A model generated the notes under the pieces. That model did no database searches. It had not been told where the DNA came from and saw nothing but the letters and a program-made list of their open reading frames with translations. Shown piece by piece: positions 24,601 to 39,600 of a DNA stretch of 64,000 bases; positions within the stretch are counted from its first letter, which is position 1; each line of letters starts with the position of its first letter. The translations under genes were made by a program, and so were the position numbers. The stretch is from Tubulanus polymorphus (lineage: Eukaryota > Nemertea > Palaeonemertea > Tubulaniformes > Tubulanidae). The stretch is from positions 9,848,850-9,912,849 of the forward strand of contig NC_134029.1 in NCBI RefSeq assembly GCF_964204645.1, written 5' to 3'.

Positions 24601-27600
24601 ACCACAAATATTAATTGGTGTCGAAATTCCCGAGTCCTCCTTAATAAACACAGAGAGCATCCAGGTCTGTGATTATTTATTCCGCCAACGATGAGCTTAG
24701 GCTAAACAGGGAAGTGTGATGAGATCATCACACTTCCCTGGGCTAAATGAATTGTCTAATGATTTCATAGGGACCTTCAGCTTATTGTTGATTGCGTCTC
24801 TTGCACGGCGTAACTCCTCTTCATCGACCGTTTCCCCGCTTGTTTCGAAACAAGAAACATTGTTTACTTAAACGTAAATCCAGAAACTAACATATTGTTT
24901 CAGGATAGAAACTGTTTATATTTCAATTGTTGCGTGCTATGTAAGAATAGCTAATAATAACCGATAACACAATAACGGATCGACCCATAGTGACTGGCGA
25001 AGGCCTTTTTCCGTGGCCATTTTTTCCGTTCACCACCATGGGTAACGATGCCTAATGATTGGAATATATACTTAGCTTGCATCAATGTTACATTGAATTT
25101 ATGCTAAAACGTTTTTTTACCACTGAGGGATCCAACAATATTAAATGCAAACATCTGGGGAACTCTTACAATTAGATTAAGGAGAAAGGTAAACTGAACC
25201 ATTACTTATGGTTTCCGCAAAGCAAAATTTGTACCTGGGCCTAATCCCCGCCACAAATCAAAATCAAACAGAAATGCTTTTGTTTATTTGCTCATTAGGG
25301 CCTCCTTATGTATAACACTATTTTGATGTTTCCAAACGTATAGATTGTTCGCATGAATACAATACAAGTTTTTACTTAATCTAATCACTGACTAATCACA
25401 ATATACTCAAATGTCTAATCTATACGCCGATGCCTGGTACATTGCTGTAGCTGCGGCTATCATTAGCGACGGATAAATACTATCATACAATATAACGACA
25501 AACAAAGCAGGCAGTATCGGCGCTTCAATAACGCAGGGAATCAGAACCCAATACCACCATACTATGATCAACATTTTATGAATTATATACAATCAAGTAA
25601 ACATTGGTAACTATAATAAATACCTGTAAGCGGTATTTCTTGGATACAATTGTCGTGAGCGCAAATATCGATTGTGTGACTACGCAGTTATTGATATTTT
25701 CATTAATCAGACGATGTGATAGTTCAGGCGATTTTTCTTTGAAAGAGTCTTTTCAAATCGTCTATAGGCTGCGCGCTCGCTTTTCACCGTGTCACGAATG
25801 ATTTTGGAACGCAAACAACATAGATATGTTTTCTCCTCTGATTGATACAAGCGTCGCAGGCACGTGTTTCGCAGGTTTTCTTCTTCGCATGTTAGCCATT
25901 CACTGTTGACGGTATGGCATCGACTTCCTGCGCCAGGACCGGAAATATCTAGTACCCACAAATCTGAATAGGTGTCCAGAGAAAGCGTATAAATGCGTTC
26001 ATGAACTTTTTGTATTGGTATCGTGGCATCGTGTTACTTGACAAATATGATAGGGTTCAAATGTTCGATAATCAACGTTCTTACAAATTACAATTAGTGA
26101 AACGTATTGAGTGACGTATTTTCAAGAATATTTCATAGGGGAGATGATTGAAAAATGTTGCGGATATATTTACCTCTAATTGACCTTTAGTAGATAATCT
26201 ATTCACCAATAATCATGATTAAAGACGAACGTTATATACATAATTGCATCGACAAATCAAAAACAAGTTAAGCTTTTGATTGAAACCTATCGATTCGGGA
26301 AATCATTATCATCGCCAATACAAAGAACCATGGCAATCAATTAGATTTCGATTCGATGATGGCGATGCCCAATTACATCAAACAATATCCCGAAAGACAC
26401 CAAGACACCTCCCAAGCAGAATCGACATGATAGATGGTATTATTGTGGCTAACTCCGATCACACAATTTCAAATCAATTACGAAAGAAAATGTGCTTAGA
26501 ATTATAGCGGGTCATAATTACAGGCGGGTCACGGTCATGTAGTGCATCGCGTATTTTCATTAATTCTTAAAAAGGGTGTTACATGTATTAAGTTGGTATA
26601 ACACTGCTTACTTTTTTTACACAGTTATGCCTTTTAGTTAATAAGTTCCTCTTGGCACATAAAACTACTTCCTTCGAATGACAGGATTCCAAGCACAATA
26701 GACGACACGAATATCTGTAACTGAATTAACTATATTTAGTTGCTTTTCCTACGGGAAATAACCCGCATTAAAAGCTTACATGTGTGTAATGCCACCAACT
26801 CACGCCAGATAGGACGTATTAACGAGAGTTAATACGCCGATGCTCACACCAGAAAAAGGCACCTCATATATTTTATGACGATGACGTGACATGAGGCCAT
26901 GGACCCTTCTAGGCTTGAGTATGGTTACGGGCCGAGGTACATCACTGTGGGCCACAGGAAGCCCTCGATGCATGAATACCCACAGACACCACGTTATGAT
27001 TAGAAAATAAATTGAATACGAAACAAGTAACTTGAAACTTTATTGGCGCCTTGTTATATCAAGTCCCGGCCCTGGGTCAGCGACCTCCCTCACATTTTTA
27101 AGTAAGTCATGGTAACTCACATAGTGCTGCGTAAGGTAATTGCAGTGTTTTGCTCCATTTATAAAGATCTCATATAGATCGCACATAGATATGAATATTA
27201 CCACGCGAAAGGCATTACGTTACCTCGGGGTAATGAATAATCAAAATTTACACGTAGCTCATTAGGATGGACTGGTTATAAAATACGCTAACCTCCCTCG
27301 GCAACGTTTACCGGAATATTTTGGGTGTGGTGTTTGTGGGATAGTTTTGATGTACAAGGCGTCGTCAGTCATCAATTGAGCGTGAATGTTTTCAACGATT
27401 TCAGAATTAGACCGGCGATTGTAATTCGTTTTTTTACGAAAAGTAAAATGTCACCGCACGTAACGAAACGCCTGATTCCGTTTTGTCAATGAAACACAAT
27501 AGTTTATTGTTGAGCGATGATTTGTTTTTCTTCTGAACTTTCTTCGCGCCTGAACGTCATATGATCGACTAAGATATTTATGGACAATTTTTTATTCATG

Positions 27601-30600
27601 TTTATATTGATATAGATTAGGCGCCGCTAGTGGTAATATCATATTTGTATAGTAGTTATTGATCCAGTTAAATCGTGGTCTTGCGCTCAAAGCTTTGACG
27701 TGAGTGGGTTTCGTATATCCTACATGTAATTTCAATAAATATCGCTGTGGCAGGTTCTTAGAATTGTCTCCACTGTACAGATATTTGTATCTATTCATTA
27801 CTCATTACAATACTCATTACAAGAGTTGAATTTTGCATCAACTACTTATTATCGGGATGAAATCATATACACGTTTTTAAGTACTTTAGCAGAGAGATTG
27901 TTAACATTCAACTGAACAGATATCAATTAGGATCTATCTTTTAAAAGTTGCTTCCTTTTCGAATTCGGAATCATGGTATGTGGGTATAGGACAAATATCT
28001 GCATATGATCGCACTGTAAGCTAATATTTTTGTTACGGTACTTTGTTTTGGTTTTGGTTCTTTGACTGTGCAACTGAGCATATATTCATACAAATCATTC
28101 ATTAGAGCATTATCCATTCTCAAACCCCTATGAAGCTGAATTTTGAAAGACTGCCTCGTTAAAATTTATATGAGCTTTTCCGCGAAAATCTGAACTAAAA
28201 GATATCTGTTTTAAAAAGCCAATCAGAAAGCAAATACCCCGCTATGATCGGCATAGCCGCAGAGATCAGCCGGTGTTCACGTGAACCCGCGGTATGGTCT
28301 ACCGTTTTACTTCCGCGTTTTATTTTAACATCTAAAATTGTATTTCAAGATCGATTTCTGTGAAATCTTTAGTTGATTCGGTTTTTGGGAGGAATATTTT
28401 TTATTTGCACTACAGAAAATATTGACAATTATGCTAAGTCCGGGGAAAATAGCTTTTTCTCAAATCGTATGGATGACCTTGATATACTAATTAGCCATGT
28501 GCTCAAACTGCAAATTCAATCATATTTTATACTGCAAAAGAATATTAAAGCCAATTCAATTTTGCTTTATTGAACAAATAAAACATCAAATCCAGTTCCA
28601 TTTTGTTTTATTGAGCAAATTTCAGAAAATTTAATTGTATTCCGCATTCAAATCAATAAGACCAAGGGACAAGATTTATCTGAGGTATTTGTTCTTGCCA
28701 GCTCCAGTCGCTGTCTGTGCTACACATGAAAACAAGATTGTATTGTGTAAATGTAATGGTATGAGCTGGGAGTGGATTTTGACAAATATAACCCACAGAA
28801 TGCATCATTTGCCATTTTATGAAAATCTGACAGGCTGGCCATAGTGCCCCTTCGGGCTCTTGTTGTATGGGCGCTGACGTTAAGCGGCCTTTCTGGCTTT
28901 GCTAGGTCTGTGTGGATTGTATATAATGTTTACATATTGTATTCTATGCAAATAAATATATTGAATTGAATTGAAGTATTGCTTCCAGTCTATACCAATG
29001 GCATTTTTAACGCTTGAGCCCTGAAGGCCTGTTGCGAACAAAATGAATAACGGTTGACTTATCAGACTTGTTTTTTAAAGATTTAGTTTATCGGTACCAT
29101 TTCTTTGGAATGGTCATTAACCCTTAGCCCCAATTTTTTTTTTTTCACTTAACCTACCTCATTTGAAAATGGAAGCGGTCTTGAAATAGGTCTCGGTTGG
29201 TGAAGCCATTATTCATTAAGCGTCACATGTCCTTAATGACAAATTGCCAAGCAATTACTAAAAATGGAATAGATCTTTCTGAGTCTTTCTAGGCGGATCT
29301 AAAAGATACTTGAAAATTGCCAACTTCATATTGAGATTTATTGATGCAAGTCGTTTATAGTTATTATTCTTTCCCTCGTCTTGTTGGGTCATTTCATCGA
29401 CGTATAAAGTAGTTTATCGGTCCATGGTAGCTATCAATAGTCAATTTCCCTCCAGGAAACGTATTTTATGAAAACTATTCGCACCAGGTACGATCATAAA
29501 AAGTATTTGTTCGGATCGGCGTTACAGTCATCTTCCACAAATTCGTAAGAATGTCAGTTCGTACGTGGACTCTGGTTCATGCGTTCAGATGGAGTAGGCC
29601 TACTTTATTTTCGACAACTTTGGCAAAGGTGTTTGAATACATAACAGAAAACCTTAGACAGAGAACCTTATTAATGCAATTTCTGTCCGTAATTTCTCCA
29701 GTGGTATATCTGTACTGTAAATATATCGACAATCTTCGTAAATTTTAATGAGACACTTAATTGATATTCTCTAAAGCTTTTTAAACATACGTCAGATCGG
29801 GTACCCCAGGTCTGAAAAACCTATAGGACACTTGGCGTCTACTTATTGTTTTCATGTCGACCATTTTGTCGCCACAAGCAACAAGGTCGACAGATCTTGG
29901 GTGGAATATTGACTGCACATGTTATTCAGTGTTGCACTTGTTGTGACTGAAGTGCAATGTCTTAACGTCAAAAATATCAGCTTTTAAAGGTAAATGTAAT
30001 GAATCAAACGTCCTGACACTGATAAATTAAATGAGTAAGGCAATATAGAAAAAAAAATCACAACACTGAGATGCGACACGACGACAGCGGCTTTAAATCG
30101 TCAACTGACAAACGGAGGTACAAATTTTACGAGTTACCTTGGTACAATTGTACGAACTAGGTCGAAGAAAAAACATGTTCAACTGATCATCGGCGCGCTA
30201 ACAAGAAACAAGAGTTTGTTTACTGGAGTAAAAATCGACATCCGATTAGTGTCTGATGCTAAATATCAGTCTCGAAAGTTATCAGTCAAAAACAAACACA
30301 GCTTATATGCACGGCCGCCTAATTGAATTAAGGATATGCTTGCGTTTCTTTTTTAAAATTAGCATCGCCTACGGTGCGAGAAGTCTTGGCATTTCAACAA
30401 CTGTAAAGAAGCATTGAAAGCTTTTTGCTACAAAGCACAGCGTTGTCCAATCGATTTTCTAGCCATTCGTTTCGAATTTCCTTCTTCAACTTTTCCCTTT
30501 TATATATTCTTTGTTACTCTTTGCACTCCAACGCAAGAAAAGGTCAACGAATCCACAAAACTGGGATCATAAGTTGGCCGCAAGCCACATTCTGCAATTA

Positions 30601-33600
30601 GAGAATATTCGAAGACAACTTCCTATAAACGAAAACATATCGTGAAATGTCTGATCATTTTCGGTTCAAAATTTGATGGCATAAATACGCTTGTTATACT
30701 TATGATTACTTATAATACTTACACAATATAATCTTACATAACTGAAGATTTAGAAGTGAACCCGGTGATTCATATTGTGCTAAAGATCGAATAATAGAAC
30801 ACAGAAAAACTAAGTAAATTATCAGGCCGTTTTAGGCTTGTTCAAAAACAAGGTACATGTCATGAAATTCTTGTAAAGCGAAAAAAGAAACTTATGTCTG
30901 ACGCACGCATGTCCTTAACAAATTCTACGCATAACGTTTAGCCCTCTTTGGGACTAAAGTCCAAGCAGACTATTGCATTCACTTTTCGCCCGTCGTCCAC
31001 CATCCGTTCGATTGTCCGTAGACGGAATCCAGATATTTTGGATTCAGTAGTTTTAAAGACGCTTCGATGGGTTGTCTTGATATTTGGTCTATACATGACG
31101 TATCTACCTTAGACACTTCTGCAGCCCAATAACCTGGCCCGATCAGAATCTGGATTGCCGACTGGTAGCCATACATGACCGCTAAAGTCAGCACTTTTTG
31201 ACACATTTTCACACGTTTCAAGGGAAATTTTGAAGACGATTCACCTGTTGCTTTGATATTTCATATGGATATATGTAATCCTGGGATCCGTCACCATAGA
31301 AAAATTGGGTCGATTTAACATTTTAAGTACCCAAAGAGCTTATGGTATATTTTTCGTTGAAATTCGTTGATATTTTCGTTATTTTTAATTTGTTCACCAG
31401 GGGGCGTTGATTATTGAATTGACAGATTTTCAAGCATTTCACCGTGTCGGCATGGCGTCCCTGACAGGGCCCCAGTTGAAATTCTCAACGAGCCCAAACC
31501 CATCTGCGATCACCAGCAGATTTTTATGATTTCATTTTATATACAGTCACATAAGATAAAATTGCTAATGATAGATTCATCTCAAACACTAGCCGACTTC
31601 AAGCGTTAATGCGACGAAATACCCCCCGGGTGTCAGTGCTCTACGACAATGAACCGAGGTAACAATGCCACAGGTAAAAATTCCAAAGGTAAAAATTCAC
31701 CATAGGTAAAATGTCAGAAGGAAATATGCAACAATTAAAGTGAGCATGATCTTCTATTTACAATGGTCATACATTCTTATTTACACTGGTTGACAATTCG
31801 ATTATCAAATTGAATGCACAATACAGATATGACATACTTCTAGATTTATGAAAATTACAAAGTGAATGCAAAGTGATATATATATACTGCAGCAGAGTCA
31901 TTGCTTATTTTTAATGATCGGTCAAATTAAAAAGGTTTTGGTGGGATTGTACTTAAGTGAAATTTGAAAAGCTAGTGTGTCGTAATTTACAATATACAAT
32001 TTACAATCAAATGCATAGTTTATAAGAAAATCTGCCAAACGAGTGCACTGAAATTGATCAAATCAAACGTTTCGTTGAAAAAGCATTAAATCAAAATTAT
32101 GTATTGATTGTAATGAAATAATATTTAATTGTTAAATCTTACATAGATCACCGTCGAAATACATATCTATCATTTATGTGTATATAACCTACAGGCATTT
32201 TTACCTCTCGCACACTTTCTTCCTCTGGAATTTACCTCTGACATTTCTATCTATGGCGTTATTGCCTATAGCATTATCACCGAGACGTGGGGGTGTGCGC
32301 CCAGGTTTACATTTACATTTGTATATTGCCATGCAATCGAAGTAGATTGACGTAGTAGGAATAGTCCGAGTCTGCCTGTGTGTGCATTTGTGTGTGTGTG
32401 TATGTGTGTATGTGATTGCCAAAGCAAATTGAGCATATATTGACGACGTTTTGAACGTTTTTGTCCTCGTTGATATATCGCTTTTGTATCGAAGATACGA
32501 CATTCGCGGGAATTTATAGCCGCAGTCGGGCTGCTAGTAAATGTGATTATGCAAACGGTTGGATCAATCATCTGCGACCAGTCAATCACCAATAAATCTA
32601 TGTTGAATTAAGCTATCTACCTGCCTCACTGGAACAATTAATAAAGCGGCGTCCGTGAATTTGAGCGATTGCAACGCACCATGTCCGGAATGTCGCTTCC
32701 GATAAGGCCAGACGGATCGAGAGTCTTTGCACGCGGCCTCCGGTTAAAATTCATCTGTGCTGTGGTTTTTACTCGTCTTGAGGCCGAAAATCAGACCAAA
32801 TTTAACCATCGACATCCGGGAACTGAACGTTCCGGGAACATCCGGGTCCGAACTGGCAAGCTAGTTTTCAAATTGTCAACAAATAAAAGGAAATAACAAA
32901 TCCGAAGATAGTTAATTATATTCATTATTGGGATTGAATGATATTCGGCGCAATTATCATTCTTATTCACTTACGTCTTTAGGTTCAGATATTAATCATT
33001 CCTAGATTAGAATTAGATTTATATTCACATCTATTGCTCCAGAAACGTTTATAATTCATACGAGCACAGGATACAGAAATGTACAAGTTTACAGTTATAT
33101 GTGCGTAATTTTATACTGCAGATTTTATATTTCGCATCAAATAGCTACGTAGTTAATTACACAGCGATGGCTACATGAGGCTATCTGCCTTTATATTTAT
33201 GGCAGATAAGCTCCACCAGGTACAAGGCAGTTAGGTTAAAAAAGAAATCCACCATTAAAACTAAGAGAGTATTGACGTTATGAACAAATTTTTAGCCTTT
33301 TTCAATACGAAACTGGCTTACCGAGTTTAAACGTCGCTATTCTCTCGGTTTTCGTCATAAATTTGAATTTTTTCATCAATTGGACTTAAGTGACAGTGGA
33401 AACCGAGGTAGTCAGACTTTATGTATAGGGGAATTTTATACGCATGTTGTAGTCACAATTATGACCAAAGTGTCAGTCCGAACTGGCCCAAACGCGGATC
33501 GCTGATAAAAAAACTCCGTAGTAAATAAGGGCGTCAATACCACGGTAAACATTAGAACCAAATCGTTATAAAGATTAAAATCGATGATCGATGATCAACA

Positions 33601-36600
33601 AAAGTGAGACGGCAAGGACCCAACGCCGTCGAAAGCAAAATACGACTATAGTCCTCCTCAACTGTAATCAATCAACTACGTGCTTTAAACTCTATATGCA
33701 AGTAACGTCAATTTCTTCAAATCCCCTAAATCCACTTGGTAAGGCGCAAATCGTTTACCCAATCGAGTTAATCCCTTCAATTTGCGTAGAAATCTATTCG
33801 ATTTCACGTGTTTAATTTTTTACAATAATCTCGTTTCGTTGCAGGTTGCCGCGCTGGAAGGTTATTGTAGAGCAGCAAGAGAGTACTGCAATTCTGGGCA
33901 TACAGCAGCAGGTTTTTAAGTTTATATACATCACATTTCTCGTAATACTAACGATAAAACGAGCCAGTAAGCTCTGACGTTGGATACTCATTTGCAAAGT
34001 TGTTTATTTTTATGAAAGAGAAATATACCAATCTGTGTGTTATCAATCTATAGCCCACATATTCGATATATCGCCATTCTCCCAATTTTGATTATACAGG
34101 CTTCACATTCATTATCTTACCCAATTATTGATTGAAAAAAAGATTAATCGAATGAACTAAAAACACCTGACACCAGTCAAATCATCTCCGCATTGTGAAA
34201 TAGTGATCACGAATAGTAAATGTCTCATATGAATAAGGGGAGGGGGTGGTTCAGGTAAATTGAAGCCCACATAAAGCAAGCAAGACGTACTCGGCGGCAT
34301 TCACGTGTTCGAGTTTCACTGATCGGACAGAAATATTTGAAAGTGCAATAACTACGTATAACTACAGTAAAAAGTAGAATTGCATTAATATTCTACTCAT
34401 TAATCTCAGTTTTGCAGTTTAAATGACAAAAACGAAACCAAACGGGAATTCCTACAAAACTTAAGAATGATTCTCATTAATGGGTCCCGACATTAACAAT
34501 GCTTGGGTACGATACAGCCAGTGAAGAAAGGCCTGTAAAGTAATAAAAATCGCCATGTGAATGAATATCTACTCAAATATGTTTCAGAAATATTGTATGC
34601 GATTGTATATAATGGGAATTGTTGTGTATTTACACAACGATAGTTACACAACTAATGAATGAATTGAGTGAAAATAATATTTTTTCAGGTGTTGGCGGAA
34701 GAAGTACAATCAGAGCTTCGGCCAGACGAACATCAGGTAAAGCTATTAGTGAGTCACTTAAAGTGGAGTTTCTTATCGAAGTAAATTGATCCAATTCGAT
34801 CTGCACACTCGATTACGAACTTTAAGTGGCCAAAAACCAAGGATATTCACTTTCCGGAGATAGAGAATGAGAGAGGGGGTGAGGGCAAGAGTTGGATATT
34901 GAGAGGAGTTCCTCATTTCCTACGACGGGAAAAAACAAATTATACTTCGACGTTGAAATAACGTTAAGTGATTTTGGTTTGTCACTGAAAGTTCTAAAAT
35001 GTGAATTGTAACATGTTAACTAATTCACAGTGGGTCTTGATGCATTAATCAGCTAAAATTAAGAGTTCATTGTGAAATCTATAACAGTTTTACAACAACA
35101 ACAACAAACGGGCTGCATATCAGTGATCAATAGGAGAATAAAGCATATGAAATCATATTTCATTGCATCATCCGACCGTAGATTGCAGTCGCGTAATACG
35201 CAAATGTAATGAAAAAAACGCAATGAAAGCCATATACGGCAACAGTATATCACTGACTGGTCATCCAGAAACGAAAACAGTGATATCTTATAAGTTTTAA
35301 AACAAGCGGCCAGTCCATCTTGAATATTTAAAAGACTTGCCAATTCATGGCCTCATTTACAATACGGGTATGAATCTACCGCAAAAATCATGAACTCACT
35401 AAAATGATAATCCATACAGCTAAAATCAATTTTGAAAGAGAAAAATGCGATGCGTATGTATAGGCGCCTTTTAAATAGCGAACCTCACTCAGGCCCTCAG
35501 GTCTTTTCATGAATCATTTATTTGAGCATGAAGTTAAGCTAAACCACCTTCAAGTCGAATCTCGGAAATCTTAATAATCAGGTAATGATCTCCATATCCA
35601 AGCGAAAGGGGTAAAATAAGTAGCCTGAAGGTATTAACGATTTTTTGTGATCGCTTTATCATATATCCACACACAACGATAACAACCCGCTGTAGAATAC
35701 AGCAATATTGCAGACAAAAAGATCTATCATATCTGCATCGAGACTTCGACATTACCCAAAAGAAGCCTCAATTGCGTTTAAAATGGTTTCTTGTGAAATT
35801 GTCTAAATTGTCGCCACTTCAAAGGATCTGAGAATGAAGGCGTGCAAATAACTATAAATTGCGGGACAAAACCGATCGTGTCTACTAAGAGTGTACGCAC
35901 GATAAGTTAGATTCAGTGGTAACCGGTAAAATCCCCCCCCCAATTCAGTTTTTTAATTAGAATGGAGTTATTGGTTGTACATACTTGAATGGACTGATGA
36001 TTACTTCATCCGCTTATGAGGTTATGTTTTGCCCTCGTTCATCTGTAAGCAAAATCTTATCCGTGTTGGCAAAATAACTCAAAAAGTTATAAACGTGTGA
36101 AATCTTCTTCAAGAATTTCTCTTTACACGTCAAGTCTAAATCGGGATTTTGAATAAAAGATGCACCTCGTCATAATCTATATCTTTATGTCACTAAATCA
36201 GGATTCCACTTGAATAAGATATTCCATTTTCAAGTGATTGCCCTTAATTAGATAGTAGTTTGATTCTACACACTGACTTTGAATCATCAAATTCAATCAT
36301 CCAACTCGTATCCCTGGGAATTAAAATGTTGTCGCTAGAGTATGTATTCCTTCTTATGCTTTTGGTGATCACTGGCATAAGGAAGTAGCATTAGAATTGT
36401 GAAATCGAATTCTTTCATGATCAACACGAGAATACTGACAAATTTTGTTGTGAAATTTAACTTTTTCTTACTTTTTTCCCTACATTCCTTAGAAAAGACT
36501 CGGTGTAACCTACTGCAGTGTCCAGTCTTTGTTCTAAAGCTTCTAAAAATTTCAAGATTTTAGTATCGAACTTAAATTAAACGTATTTATTAAGTTCGGT

Positions 36601-39600
36601 CTTTGGCGTGGATTTAAGCCGACCTGTGCGCTTCCGACCGCGGCGTGAACACCGAATCTGAATGATGGTAAAAATCCCCAAATCCGACAAAGACTGCCTT
36701 GGATAGACCAAAGACCTACCAACGAAGTAGGTTATACTGAGCTTGTTCTTAATGGCACCTGTAATTTTTGCTCGTCGAGTTAAAAGGAATTTTCACGGTA
36801 TCGGAAGGAAATGCCATCAATAACAAAACCGATGAGTACACTACAAAGGTTTCGTTTTTCTGGACGATTTGAGTGATTGATGTCGGTGCAAGTGTGTTCC
36901 ATGCCGATTACGCAGAAACCAATTAAAACACCGTTAAAACTGCACTCTTAGACATTCCGAAGTTAATGAAGAAAACACCATAGAATACACGTGGGTTTTA
37001 ATTGTTGCAGGGTTATTTTCGTCGACAAATTCCTTATTCGAACAGGTTATCGAAAGGTAAACTAAGGAGATGAACAAACGTTTTATCAAGTAACCGGTAT
37101 ATGTAGGAATTAGACACCGGCATTTTATACAAATATATCTGGACCGACCCCACTATCGAATATGTATTATGTCAGCTATTCTAATAAATGTCTTAAAACT
37201 CCCGAATCAATTTTATCCCTTTAAAATATTCTTTTCTGAATTTGCATTATTTTATACCAATCCTTTAAATCTCATATATCTATAGCGGATGAACCAAGAG
37301 CTGCTGCAAAGCCTACTGACGGAAATTTGGGGCCACCTGGACCACCTGGCCCTCCGGGTCCACCAGGTGCTCCTGGCATAAAGGGTACGTGCAATAGACG
37401 CGTGTAAATGCGATAATCGGTCCTGACTTACGTCCTTTTTAGCAACCACTAATTGCATTATATTATATCATATAAACGAAATTAGGCCTAATGAGATCGT
37501 AGTCCAGTATAGTATTCGCTTTCTCTGACATTGTGCCGGTATGAGAATAAAATGCGCACGGATTTGCTGCCGAGCACAATGTGGATTCTCAACAGTAAGT
37601 CATACCCAATCTATCACGATATAGCCGTTGGTACCATAGCTAGTAATTCTAACGACTAGCTACGTTACTTCGAACCGGTCTCAGGAAAAGTCATTTTCTT
37701 CTACCTTAAATTAATCAGGCGACGACGGAGTACAAGGACCGATGGGTGCGAATGGTATCGATGGATTACCAGGACCAGTCGGACCGAAAGGCGAGCGAGG
37801 CGCAACCGGACGGCAAGGCAAACGAGGTGTGTATATAGACTGTTCCAAATAAGCGTGAGATTTTCAGCTTTGAAGATTTTTGGCTATGCCTTTAAACAGT
37901 ATTTATCATTAAGGCATGGCCCGAGACGTTCGATGATTTTATCTAGCATAGATGATGTGAATCTTCTTCTCAGCATGGAGCATTTTTGAGAATTTTGAAA
38001 ACTAAAAAGCATGAAATTTACTGTTTTCAATACTAATGCAGGTTCGCAAGGGCGGAAAGGCGAAAAAGGGCATCGCGGAATGAGAGGCTTAATAGGTTTC
38101 GAAGGACCAAGAGGTGTGGCATGTTAGAATTAGCTATGTATTAAGATGCACGCATTTAATCAAATAGATAAAAAAACGTAATTTAATTTGATATTGGATG
38201 GTTTTAAAGATTCTCAAAATTTAGTTCAAATTACAACTTTTCGAATACATTTCAAAATGTTCTTCATATCAAAGGTCATTCATTTCTTTTCAAATTCAAT
38301 TGACTATATTTGCCTGTAATATTCTAGGAACTGATGGTAAACCAGGTCCACTTGGTCCAGTGGGACATATGGGTTTGATGGGGCCACAGGGAAAACGAGG
38401 TCCGAGAGGACCACCAGGTACGTAGATCTCAATATCTTTTAGGGATGAATTTAGTAGAATCTCTACCTCTCATATCTAAATCATAATGAAAAATGTCTGG
38501 CCCTGAAATCTGAAATACGCTGATAGCCTGATACATAGTTGAAAGAAGTCAAACTGATGGTCATAGTGCATTTTATTGCTTGTTACATTTTTTATAACTG
38601 CAGAAGAAAGTTCGTAAAAATTACTGTATTTCTATTACCTCAAAGATTGTACATCTTAAAGCCCAAATGGAAGAATATACATTTTGCAAGGAAAATGACG
38701 TAAGACTAATGTATTTTATTTTCTACGTAACGAGCTTGAAAATATTGCGAAGCAGGAAAAATGTGAAGAATACGAATACTAATATTTATTGCGCTCCAAC
38801 CATTTCCATGGTATAATGGAGGAAAAAACATAATTTAGAATTAATGACATAAACGGTAGTAAAAGCTTTTAAAACTTGATAAACTGGGCTCATACTTATA
38901 TACATAATAAACTATTTTCAATACATATTACAACAAATATACTACCTGAGGGATTTATATACATCTAGACCTTGTTTGATAAATTAAGCCAAATTCAAAG
39001 TTGGATTTTAATAGATCTAAGTTCCGTAATGTATTTATATGAAAGTAGTTTCCATGGAATTCGGTAAGCAAATTACAATCGAAAATAAAAGGTAGTTCGT
39101 CTCCTAAAACGTTTCAGGCGGGGCATAGTCCATCGGTTCTGGGCAAATGAAGGTTTGATAATCTATTTACAGGTAGAAGATAAGATCCAATCCTTAATTG
39201 GAATAAACTGGTCACTAAATCGTCAACAAGCTGATTAATATATTTTTCAATTTTAATATTCTTCTTATATTGCCTAAAATTAATGTATAGCCAATAATTA
39301 TTCAACTTAAAAAATCTGTCGCTAGTACGTGCTGGTCACGGAGTATACATTTTCATTTCTTTGAGAATGTCATATAGTGTAAACTATTAATTGCTGAGTC
39401 CAAATATATGACAAACCGCATCAAAACCGTCATGAAAAAATGTGGCAGTCGAACGGTATTGTATAAAATAGCCATCATTACAGGATTTGACGTTTCACTA
39501 AGGGATTTTGACGGCCCATATGCATATGGTTGTAGAGCTTATAGTCAACGTTGCCGTTATACATGCTTGGGTTGAGTATCATTCTGGATTTGCTGGATTT

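Larger units (their letters stand above)
22024..33844. other. Large intron 1 of the colmedin gene
   Basis: An 11.8-kb intron between the signal-anchor exon and the pre-collagen exon. No convincing gene is nested in it. It contains perfect hairpins at 22748 and 24707, a retroposon tail ending near 28985, a poly-T run near 29135, a foldback element at 31658-32290 and a TG microsatellite. Short open frames on the minus strand at 25707-25961 and 30979-31221 lack any recognisable feature. Confidence 0.55.

Noticed and set aside
25707-25961. 84-codon minus-strand frame in colmedin intron 1
   Set aside because: Cys and Glu rich, but no domain and no exon context; most likely chance.
26813-26836. 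CGTATTAAC-GAGA-GTTAATACG palindrome
   Set aside because: Nine-bp arms in AT-rich DNA are expected by chance in an intron this long.
30979-31221. 80-codon minus-strand open frame in colmedin intron 1
   Set aside because: Looks slightly coding-like but has no known motif, splice partners or conserved neighbours.
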